In this document: positions 17,590-25,414 of the stretch, piece by piece
How positions within the stretch are numbered: position 1 is the stretch's first letter
Layout: each line of letters begins with the position of its first letter
NCBI RefSeq assembly: GCF_001467895.1
Contig: NZ_LNYO01000017.1
Location: 69,487-133,486, forward strand
DNA: 64,000 nt
Direction: 5' to 3'
Source of the DNA: Legionella nautarum
GTDB taxonomy: Bacteria; Pseudomonadota; Gammaproteobacteria; Legionellales; Legionellaceae
The notes under the pieces: model-generated
Databases searched by the model: none
Seen by the model: the letters and a program-made list of their open reading frames with translations, nothing else
Told to the model about the DNA's origin: nothing
Position numbers and translations under genes: made by a program

Positions 17590-18279
17590 ATTAATACAAC
17601 AAACTCTTCTATATTAATAATTAGTTTTGTATTTGGATTGGGCCTTCGTCATGGACTCGATTTAGATCATTTAGCAACTATTGATACAATTACTCGCACG
17701 GTCAGAGCTAATAATCAGTTATCTAAACGCGTAGGTTTCTTATTTTCCTTAGGACATGGATTAGTGGTAATTATCCTTAGCATGATAATCAATAATGGCT
17801 TTATACGCTCACAGTTTCCAGCATGGCTAGAACCGCTAGGTAGTTTTATATCCATATTTTTTTTACTACTCTTTGGGTTTCTAACCCTTCACAATATAGT
17901 ACGACATGGGAAAAAATTTCACGCGCCGAGTAGCATTCGGACTTTTTTTATTCGTTATCTCAAACAATTTAATGCCTTTTGGATTATCCTAACTGGTGCT
18001 TTATTTGCTTTTTCCTTTGATACATTTAGTCAAATTACCTTATTTTCTCTTTCTATGTCTTCGAATAAACCTTGGGTTTTTTCAGCTTTGCTTGGCGTGG
18101 TTTTTATGTTAGGAATGATGGCAACAGATGGTTTAAATGGGCTTATTGTCTCCTCATTAATTCAGCGGGCTGATAAAGTTTCCTTTTTTATTTCAAAAGC
18201 CTTGGGATTTTTTATTGCTTGTTTTAGTCTGATATTAGGCGGACTAAGTCTCTCCACAGAGTTAAGCAAACTTGGCTAA
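17590..18279 (+). CDS. nickel/cobalt transporter, HoxN/NixA (NiCoT)-like, with probable ATT start
   Basis: A secondary metal importer of about 229 residues. Helix motif GLRHGLDLDHLATID is the NiCoT metal signature (RHAxDADHI), with SLGHGLVVI and FSFDTFSQ as the further conserved stretches; seven or so membrane helices are seen. The first in-frame ordinary start (TTG, 17638) would cut the first helix in half. An ATT at 17590 is seven bases after AGGAG (17578-17582) and restores the helix, so initiation at ATT is likely, or the true start codon was lost. It diverges from hypA and presumably feeds nickel to the hydrogenase. Confidence 0.85.
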   Translation: MNTTNSSILIISFVFGLGLRHGLDLDHLATIDTITRTVRANNQLSKRVGFLFSLGHGLVVIILSMIINNGFIRSQFPAWLEPLGSFISIFFLLLFGFLTLHNIVRHGKKFHAPSSIRTFFIRYLKQFNAFWIILTGALFAFSFDTFSQITLFSLSMSSNKPWVFSALLGVVFMLGMMATDGLNGLIVSSLIQRADKVSFFISKALGFFIACFSLILGGLSLSTELSKLG

Positions 18280-18426
18280 AATTAAAAAGATGCCCTCTCA
18301 TCACATTAAAGTTGAAGAGCGTAAGGACACTAGCTAAGGCGATAATTTATTTAAGCTAGAGAAAACTATGGAGTAGCAATTATAACTATATTAGCTCGAT
18401 GGCAATCTTGCATAGCATTAACCTCC

Positions 18427-20226
18427 TTGTTTGCAATTTGCTTGCATTTTTTAATGGAAGCCTTCTCCCTTGGGAATGCTGATTTACCCTTGTTATTCAT
18501 TATAATAATTGGCGGGATACCTTTATTTTTCCAAATTTTGTCTAAATTAATTAAAGGTAATTTAGGGGCAGATTCACTTGCAGCAATTGCCTTAGTAACG
18601 AGTGTTATTTTGCATGAATATTTAGCAGGAACTTTAATTATTCTCATGCTGGCTAGTGGCCAAACTTTGGAGACCTATGCCAGACGCAAAGCGGCTTCTG
18701 CGCTATTGGCATTGGCTGCACGCATGCCCTCAATTGCTCATCGACAAACAAATAATCATATTGAAGATATTCCCTTATCAACTATTCAAATAAAGGATCA
18801 AGTTGTTATTTACCCTCACGAAACCTGTCCTGTCGATGGCTTAGTTATTCATGGGCAAGGTACTATGGATGAATCTTATTTAACTGGGGAACCTTATCTA
18901 ATCGCGAAAACCCCAGGTACTTATGTTTTATCAGGTGCTATCAATCGAGATTTTGCGCTTACGGTGCAAACCACTTCGCTTCCATCCGATTCGCGCTATG
19001 CAGCTATCGTAAAAGTGTTAGAAGAAGCAGAACAAAAGCGCCCCACCCTCAGACGGCTGGGCGATCAAATTGGCGCCATTTTTGCTCCTCTTGCTCTTTT
19101 TTTCGCTTTATTAGCTTGGTATATGACTGGGGATGCATTACGCTTTCTGGCTGTGATAGTCATTGCTACTCCTTGTCCTTTATTAATCGCAATTCCCATC
19201 GTCTTAATCAGTGCGGTTTCAAAAGCAGCTAAACAAGCCATTATTATTAAAGATCCAGCCATTTTAGAGCAATTACCCCTTTGTAAAACAGCTATTTTTG
19301 ATAAAACAGGTACCCTTACTTATGGCAAACCCTCATTAACCGAAATAGTTGCAGTTGACGATTATCAAAAAGAAAAAATTTTACAGTACGTTGCAAGCCT
19401 AGAACAATACTCCAAGCACCCTCTTGCTTATGCGGTTCTTAATGAAGCAAAAAAACAGGGCATCAATCTGCTTCAGGTCACTAACCTATCGGAAAAACCT
19501 GGCTGCGGTTTACAAGGAACCATTAATAAGCATGCTATTTCCATCATCAGCAGAAAAAAACTTCTAGAGATGAGCCCTGCTGATAAAGCCTTGCTGCCAC
19601 CTGTTTTACCTGGATTAGAATGTATTATTTTGATTGATCAGCGTTATGCTGCTGCACTCCATTTTAGAGATGCCCCTCGTTCTGATAGCAAACCGTTCAT
19701 TAGCCATTTAGGTCCGTCTCATCAATTTAAAAAAGTGATGCTTGTATCAGGTGATCGCCAATCCGAGGTTGAATATTTAGCCACCTTACTCAATTTAACA
19801 GAAATTTATGCCTCTCAAAGCCCTGAGCAAAAACTTACTATTGTTCGCCAAGAGCGAAAAAAAGCACCCACTGTTTTTATGGGTGATGGAATAAATGATG
19901 CCCCCGCGTTAACAGCTGCAACTGTTGGCATAGCCTTTGGCCAACATAGTGCGATTACCTCAGAGGCAGCGGGAGCAATTATTATGGAAAGTACATTAAG
20001 CAAGGTAGATGAATTAATTCATTTAAGTATAAGTACCCGTCGAATTGCTGCACAAAGCGCTATTGGTGGGATGATTCTCAGTATTATTGGGATGGTTTTT
20101 GCTGCTGCCGGGTTTATTCCGCCAGTGGCCGGAGCCCTACTTCAGGAATTCATTGATATTATTGCAATTATTAATGCCTTAAGATTAGCAATAGGACAGA
20201 AAATTAAAATTGATTTACCTAAGTAG
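18427..20226 (+). CDS. P1B-type heavy-metal translocating ATPase
   Basis: A P-type ATPase of about 600 residues with all core motifs: YLTGEP (actuator loop), ATPCPLLIAIP (metal-site helix with CPL), DKTGTLT (phosphorylated Asp), SKHPLAY (the P1B His-Pro motif) and GDGINDAP. There is no N-terminal CxxC metal-binding domain and the ion specificity cannot be assigned; nickel is possible given the neighbours. The start is uncertain: 18427 is TTG without a ribosome-binding site, and the frame is open back to 18355. An ATT at 18379 lies five bases after GGAG and would complete a first hydrophobic segment. Confidence 0.85.
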   Translation: MFAICLHFLMEAFSLGNADLPLLFIIIIGGIPLFFQILSKLIKGNLGADSLAAIALVTSVILHEYLAGTLIILMLASGQTLETYARRKAASALLALAARMPSIAHRQTNNHIEDIPLSTIQIKDQVVIYPHETCPVDGLVIHGQGTMDESYLTGEPYLIAKTPGTYVLSGAINRDFALTVQTTSLPSDSRYAAIVKVLEEAEQKRPTLRRLGDQIGAIFAPLALFFALLAWYMTGDALRFLAVIVIATPCPLLIAIPIVLISAVSKAAKQAIIIKDPAILEQLPLCKTAIFDKTGTLTYGKPSLTEIVAVDDYQKEKILQYVASLEQYSKHPLAYAVLNEAKKQGINLLQVTNLSEKPGCGLQGTINKHAISIISRKKLLEMSPADKALLPPVLPGLECIILIDQRYAAALHFRDAPRSDSKPFISHLGPSHQFKKVMLVSGDRQSEVEYLATLLNLTEIYASQSPEQKLTIVRQERKKAPTVFMGDGINDAPALTAATVGIAFGQHSAITSEAAGAIIMESTLSKVDELIHLSISTRRIAAQSAIGGMILSIIGMVFAAAGFIPPVAGALLQEFIDIIAIINALRLAIGQKIKIDLPK

Positions 20227-20345
20227 TTGATGGGAGTTCTGCGTTTGTGGAATTCAATACCAAAAATCCTTAAATGGATTAAACTTATATAAGAGCTTTT
20301 ATTCATTTAATAGGAAGAGGTACCTCTAATACAAGGACTTTGATT

Positions 20346-20801
20346 ATGTCTGAATATAATATTCGTCTTTTATGGGAACGCGAGTCAGATAATTTTAATT
20401 ATCAAACCTATAATCGCAAGCACACAGTATTCTTCTATGGTGGACCCAAACTAGAAGTTAATACCTCGGCTCATTTTATACGCAACCCTCAATTTCATTG
20501 TCCTGAAGAATTACTCACGGCTTCTCTTTCAAGTTGTTTTCTACTTACTTTTCTCTCTTTGTGTGCAAAAAAAGGCTATGTGGTTGATAGCTATGCGGAT
20601 CATGCCACTTGTTCCGTCGATGAAGTGCAACATGCCGTTTCACATATTTTTCTATCCCCAACAGTTTCGTTTAAAGACGAGAATAAACCAGACAAAAAAG
20701 CAGTAGAGCAACTTTTTGAAGCAACACATCATCGTTGCTTTATTGCTAATTCACTAAAGGCTAGTATTACAGTGACCTATAAAATTGTGGAAAAAAAATA
20801 A
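20346..20801 (+). CDS. OsmC family protein
   Basis: A 151-residue protein of the OsmC/Ohr fold, related to the organic-hydroperoxide and redox proteins of this family. The two family cysteines are at the buried-helix position (LTASLSSCFLLTFLSLCA) and in HRCFIANSLKASITVTY near the C-terminus. The ATG at 20346 has AAGGA eight bases before it; a TTG six bases upstream is less likely. It is 24 bases before the MgtA-like gene and probably cotranscribed. The substrate is unknown. Confidence 0.82.
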   Translation: MSEYNIRLLWERESDNFNYQTYNRKHTVFFYGGPKLEVNTSAHFIRNPQFHCPEELLTASLSSCFLLTFLSLCAKKGYVVDSYADHATCSVDEVQHAVSHIFLSPTVSFKDENKPDKKAVEQLFEATHHRCFIANSLKASITVTYKIVEKK

Positions 20802-20825
20802 TAAGAGCCCATCTTTGGATAAAAA

Positions 20826-23402
20826 ATGCAAAAAGATCTGAGGGCATTATTATCACTTAAACCCTCTCAAGCTTTGCAAGAGTTAGGAAGCTCGCTTGAG
20901 GGACTTACTGCCACTGAGGCTTCAGAACGTCTTAAACTATATGGTGCAAACAAAATCATAATAGTGCCCTACCGCTCTCATTTTTGGCAAGCTATTTCGC
21001 ATTCGACTAACCCTCTGGTGTTTATTTTAATCCTTGCCGCCCTTATTTCATTTTTTACGGGCAGTTCAATTAATGCCATGATTATCCTTGTTATTGTCGG
21101 TATTAGTATCGGTCTCGATTTTTTGCAAACTCATCGCTCTTTAGTTGCCGCTGAAAAATTGCAACAACATGTATCAATAAAAACAACCGTATTGCGAAAC
21201 GGTAGCGAGCAAGATGTACCATGCAGTGAATTGGTACCTGGCGATGTTATTTATTTATCTTCTGGCGATATAGTTCCGGCTGATTGTTTATTGCTTCACA
21301 CCAAAGACTTACATGTACAGCAAGCTGCCCTAACAGGGGAATCATTGCCGATAGAAAAGGAAGCCGCCGCCACCTTGAATGTTCCTAGCAGCCCTATAGA
21401 AGCAATCAATGCGATATTTTCAGGATCTTCTATTGTTAGCGGCTATGCAACAGCCTTAGTTTTAGTGACGGGGAAAGATACTTTTTTTGGACAAATTGCA
21501 GCTAGCATCTCTGTTTCTGCTCCACAAACCGAATTTGAAAAAGGGATTTTGCGCTTCAGTTTTTTTATTATGAAAACCGTTTTTTTCCTTATTTTCTTCG
21601 TATTTCTAGTTAATCTTTATCTAAAACATCCTCCACTGGAATCACTGTTGTTCTCAATTGCCCTAGCTGTGGGGCTTACTCCTGAATTTTTACCCATGAT
21701 TACTACAGTGACTTTAACCGCAGGGGCTTTAAAAATGGCAAAGCAGAAAGTTATTGTTAAAAACTTAGCAGCCATTCAAAATTTTGGCAGTATGGACATC
21801 TTATGCTCTGACAAGACGGGAACCTTAACTCAAGGTGAAATGACTTTAGAAAAATACAGCGATATTTTTGGAAAAAAATCTGACTACGTTTTACTGCTAG
21901 CCTATTTGAGCAGCTTATTTAGTACTAACATAAAAAATCCCCTTGATACTGCCTTATTAAAAAAATCAGGCATTAATCCTCTCGATAGCGCAATTTTGCA
22001 ACATGCTCATCCTGCTCAGCAGGGTTATATAAAAATTGATGAAATTCCCTTTGATTTTGAGCGAAAACGCTCCAGTATTGTCGTTGAGAAACAAGGATTG
22101 CATTTAATAATAACGAAAGGGGCGCCTGAAAATATTATTAAAATCTCTAAGAAATACAAAACGGATACCGAAGAAAAATTGCTTAGTGATGAGATAACAA
22201 AACATTATTTACAGCAGTTTCACAGCCTAAGTCGAAAAGGATATCGTGTATTAGCCATCGCTTATCGTTCAACAGCAATTAAACAAACCTATGGGGTAGA
22301 TGACGAAAAAGATTTAACTTTGGCTGGTTTCTTAGCTTTTCTTGATCCACCATTAGAAGATGCCCGAGAAACAATAGACGAATTAAATCAGGCGGGCGTA
22401 AAAATTAAAATTTTAACGGGAGATAATGAATTAGTTACTCGCCATATTTGTGCAAAAGTTGGTCTCAAAACAAAAGGGCTTTTACTGGGCGGGCAAATAG
22501 AACAGATGTCTGATCTCGCTTTAGCAAAAGCGGCTGAAGAAACGGTCATTTTTGCACGGCTTTCACCGCATCAAAAGCAGCGTGTTGTGCATGTTCTTCG
22601 CACAAATGGCCATGTTGTAGGGTATTTAGGTGATGGGATTAATGATGCACCCTCGCTTTATAGTGCAGATATCGGAATTTCGGTTTCGGGAGCAGTTGAT
22701 GTTGCCCGTGAAACGGCGAGTATTATTTTATTGGAGCATAACTTAAAAGTTTTGTTAAATGGGATTATGGAAGGGCGTAAATCGTTTGGTAATATCATGA
22801 AATACTTAATGATGGGCACAAGCTCCAATTTTGGGAACATGTTAAGCATGGCCTTGGCCTCTCCATTTCTTCCTTTTTTACCCATGAAACCGACTCAAAT
22901 CCTGCTTAATAATCTTCTTTATGATATTTCTCAAATATCCATCCCTACCGATGAGGTCGATCCTAGTTTTATCAATAAACCCAAACATTGGAACATCGAA
23001 GTCATACGCAAATTTATGTTTTATATTGGCCCGATTAGCTCTATTTTTGACTTTATTACTTTTTCAGTTTTGCTGTATTATTTTAAAGCTTCTGAATCTT
23101 TCTTTCAGACAGGTTGGTTTGTAGAGTCTTTGGCAACACAAACTCTCGTCATTTTTATCATTCGCACAGTGGGATCACCGTTTAAAAATAAACCCAGTCT
23201 TCCCTTAATGATCACTGTATTTTCAGTATTAACTTTTAGCATACTATTGCCATTTAGCCCGCTCGCCAGTTATTTAAGATTTGTTCCCCTACCCTTTTCC
23301 TTTTTTATTTTCTTAATTGTTGCAACAACCTGCTATCTTTATCTTGTCGAAGTGATTAAAAATAAATTGATGAGTCAATGGTTGCAAGTGAAAAAAACTT
23401 AA
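20826..23402 (+). CDS. mgtA: MgtA-type (P3B) magnesium-translocating P-type ATPase
   Basis: An 858-residue P-type ATPase. LTGESLPIEKE is the actuator loop. GLTPEFLPMITTVTLTAGAL, then QKVIVKNLAAIQNFGSMDIL, is the stretch diagnostic of MgtA/MgtB, followed by DKTGTLT, PFDFERKRSSIVVE and GDGINDAPSL. About ten membrane helices. MgtA imports Mg2+ with ATP hydrolysis. There is no room for the usual long mgtA leader because the OsmC-like gene ends 24 bases upstream, so magnesium-sensing control by a leader RNA is not expected here. Confidence 0.88.
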   Translation: MQKDLRALLSLKPSQALQELGSSLEGLTATEASERLKLYGANKIIIVPYRSHFWQAISHSTNPLVFILILAALISFFTGSSINAMIILVIVGISIGLDFLQTHRSLVAAEKLQQHVSIKTTVLRNGSEQDVPCSELVPGDVIYLSSGDIVPADCLLLHTKDLHVQQAALTGESLPIEKEAAATLNVPSSPIEAINAIFSGSSIVSGYATALVLVTGKDTFFGQIAASISVSAPQTEFEKGILRFSFFIMKTVFFLIFFVFLVNLYLKHPPLESLLFSIALAVGLTPEFLPMITTVTLTAGALKMAKQKVIVKNLAAIQNFGSMDILCSDKTGTLTQGEMTLEKYSDIFGKKSDYVLLLAYLSSLFSTNIKNPLDTALLKKSGINPLDSAILQHAHPAQQGYIKIDEIPFDFERKRSSIVVEKQGLHLIITKGAPENIIKISKKYKTDTEEKLLSDEITKHYLQQFHSLSRKGYRVLAIAYRSTAIKQTYGVDDEKDLTLAGFLAFLDPPLEDARETIDELNQAGVKIKILTGDNELVTRHICAKVGLKTKGLLLGGQIEQMSDLALAKAAEETVIFARLSPHQKQRVVHVLRTNGHVVGYLGDGINDAPSLYSADIGISVSGAVDVARETASIILLEHNLKVLLNGIMEGRKSFGNIMKYLMMGTSSNFGNMLSMALASPFLPFLPMKPTQILLNNLLYDISQISIPTDEVDPSFINKPKHWNIEVIRKFMFYIGPISSIFDFITFSVLLYYFKASESFFQTGWFVESLATQTLVIFIIRTVGSPFKNKPSLPLMITVFSVLTFSILLPFSPLASYLRFVPLPFSFFIFLIVATTCYLYLVEVIKNKLMSQWLQVKKT

Positions 23403-23420
23403 GCGCAATTTCTTGCTTAA

Positions 23421-24926
23421 TTAATCTCGCCTAAGCGTGACAATATGAGGCATAGCTCGTGCATAGGAAACTGCATAGGCCAAGGCTCCTTTTGATTCCG
23501 CATGAATGCGATAAAGAACGTCCCCTGGTTTAACCCAGGTTCCCAAAACAGCAAAAAACTCTATTCCTGAAGCAGCATCATGAGGCGCCCCAGCTAATTT
23601 AGCAACTTGTGCTAACTGCCTATTATGAATGTCAGAAACCTGTCCTTCATGAGTTGCAACGATATCATAAGTTAAAATGGCGCTTGGCGGTTCTTTAAAT
23701 CCGCCCTGCTCTTCACAGATCGCTAAAAATTTTTTAAGTGCGGCCCCACTTTCCAAAAGTTGTTTTGCCAGATACTCACCTTTTCCTAATTGCGCTTTTT
23801 TCCCCATTTCCAAAATGGTACCTGCCAAGAGAATCGCCTTATTTTTTAACTCGGATAAACATACGTTTTGGTTATTTTGCAACACAGCCAAAATGTCTTT
23901 TGCTTCCAAGGCGGGCCCTATTCCCTTTCCTATTGGCTGCGTACCATTCGATTTTATGACAGTAAGCTCTATACCCATTGCTTTACCTACAATAGCAAAA
24001 TATTCTTTAAGTTTTAAAAACGCTTGCTCCGAACGGATTTTTACTGTTGGACCAACTGGGACATCCAGCACTGCGTGAGTGATTCCCATTGCCACTTTCT
24101 TAGATAAAACGGAAGCGATCATTTGTCCTTCAGGATCAAGATCTAAAACCCGTTCGACGCGGATAAGCAAATCATCCGCAGGACTAATTCCTAGTGCCCC
24201 ACCCCAAATTAAGCAGCCACCTTCCTTTTCAATAACCAGTCGTATCTTTTTTGGACTTAAGCTTATAGAGGTCATTGTTTCCATTGTATCAGCAGTACCA
24301 GAAGGTGAGGTTATAGCTCGTGATGAGGTTTTTGGGATAATTAAACCTGCTGCCGCAACAATAGATACGACAATCGGAGTTGTTCTATTGCCGGGGAGCC
24401 CACCTATACTGTGTTTGTCCACCACAATAGGATAACTCCAGGAAATTTGTTTTCCTGATTTGGCCATTGCTCGGGTTAAGTCAATTATCTCCTGTACCTT
24501 TAAATTATTCGCACAGGCAGTAACAAAGCTCGATAAATGAATATTTGAATATTTTCCAGCAACTATATCTTGAATAATTGCAAAAAATTCAGCGGCAGAT
24601 AGTGAGTTGCCATGAATTTTTGAGCGTAAATATTGTAGGGAAGTGACTGGATATAGATGAGTCAAATTAACCGAATCACCAACTTTCACGCCTAATTCTT
24701 TCCAGGCACTTTCTGATAAACTGACTTCATCCTTTCTGAGAATATTGGAATTGATTACATTTAGGGTTGCAATAATGGAATGATGATTCGCAGTAACAAT
24801 AATTTGAGTTAAAGATTCAAAGCCTTCCGATTTACAGATAAAGCAATCAGAATGCATAAATACCGTAAACTCCTGTTGCGTATCAATCCCTAATCTAACC
24901 AATCTTAAACCATAATTATTCGGCAT
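23421..24926 (-). CDS. AMP phosphorylase-like / putative thymidine phosphorylase
   Basis: A 501-residue member of the archaeal-type AMP phosphorylase group of the thymidine/pyrimidine phosphorylase family. KHSIGGLPGNRTTPIVVSIVAAAGL (residues about 170-195, given here in part) is the phosphate- and base-binding signature in its AMPpase form (GxPGNxTT). SPSGTADTMETMT follows, and a roughly 90-residue N-terminal extension (LGIDTQQEFTVFMHSDC and so on) is also typical of AMPpase and absent from DeoA. Known members phosphorolyse nucleoside monophosphates or thymidine. It converges on mgtA with 18 bases between stops. Confidence 0.85.
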   Translation of the reverse strand: MPNNYGLRLVRLGIDTQQEFTVFMHSDCFICKSEGFESLTQIIVTANHHSIIATLNVINSNILRKDEVSLSESAWKELGVKVGDSVNLTHLYPVTSLQYLRSKIHGNSLSAAEFFAIIQDIVAGKYSNIHLSSFVTACANNLKVQEIIDLTRAMAKSGKQISWSYPIVVDKHSIGGLPGNRTTPIVVSIVAAAGLIIPKTSSRAITSPSGTADTMETMTSISLSPKKIRLVIEKEGGCLIWGGALGISPADDLLIRVERVLDLDPEGQMIASVLSKKVAMGITHAVLDVPVGPTVKIRSEQAFLKLKEYFAIVGKAMGIELTVIKSNGTQPIGKGIGPALEAKDILAVLQNNQNVCLSELKNKAILLAGTILEMGKKAQLGKGEYLAKQLLESGAALKKFLAICEEQGGFKEPPSAILTYDIVATHEGQVSDIHNRQLAQVAKLAGAPHDAASGIEFFAVLGTWVKPGDVLYRIHAESKGALAYAVSYARAMPHIVTLRRD

Positions 24927-25052
24927 TTTTAGCTCTGCTAAAGATTAAACAAGAAAATTTTTTGGCGATTAAAAGAGCCGGATCTCCTTTTGTTGCACTA
25001 AGAGAAAAACCCAACATATTTTTGTATATCTTGTCTCCTGCTTTGATAACAA

Positions 25053-25071
25053 GGAATGCTATAAGCATTCC
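25053..25071. promoter_or_regulatory. perfect 8-bp palindrome, possible operator
   Basis: GGAATGCT and AGCATTCC are separated by ATA. It sits in the divergent gap between the phosphorylase gene and the proton ATPase, 127 bases upstream of the phosphorylase start. No T-run follows closely, so an operator is as likely as a terminator. Confidence 0.4.
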
Positions 25072-25100
25072 GTAGCTTTATTTTGAACTCTTTAATATTG

Positions 25101-25180
25101 AAATTTCTTACCCTTTTCACTCCCTGTTGATAGGAGGTATACAAAGTGTACGGCTATTCGAGGCAGATCATCAAATTATT
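25101..25180 (+). repeat. dispersed repeat, copy B
   Basis: Inverted copy of the repeat at 3317-3390, with 18 identical bases at 25146-25163 and a second conserved block upstream (25101-25129). This copy contains a strong AGGAGG (25132-25137) followed eight bases later by GTG, so it spans the ribosome-binding site and first codons of a short open frame. The two copies enclose about 21.7 kb including the hydrogenase operon. Confidence 0.7.
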
Positions 25181-25244
25181 AGCAAAACTTGTTTTATTGG
25201 CTTGTTTTTCGTTTTTTTATTGTTCAACTATAATTATAAGTTAA
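25146..25244 (+). CDS. putative 32-residue hydrophobic peptide
   Basis: A GTG start with a perfect AGGAGG eight bases upstream opens a 32-codon frame. It has a short basic head (YGYSRQIIKLLAK) and a hydrophobic tail (LVLLACFSFFYCSTIIIS), so it could be a single-pass membrane peptide, for example a leader peptide or a small toxin. I do not recognise it. The ribosome-binding site and first six codons belong to a repeat that also occurs, truncated, at 3349. The proton ATPase begins 170 bases downstream. Confidence 0.35.
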   Translation: MYGYSRQIIKLLAKLVLLACFSFFYCSTIIIS

Positions 25245-25414
25245 TAATCAAATTTACTATTGATGATAATTGGAGTTAAAGGATTAGCTCTCTTTCTTCC
25301 TTGCATAGATTGCATCGCTTAAAAAAGAACTAAATCCGTTCAATAATCTATGTGATTCACCAGGTACCTAGGTTTTCAAAAATAATTTTAGAATTTAAAA
25401 GGATGATTCTTAGT

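Noticed and set aside
23399-23420. TTAAGC...GCTTAA between mgtA and the phosphorylase gene as a shared terminator.
   Set aside because: Only six clean base pairs and AT-rich; not better than chance in this DNA.
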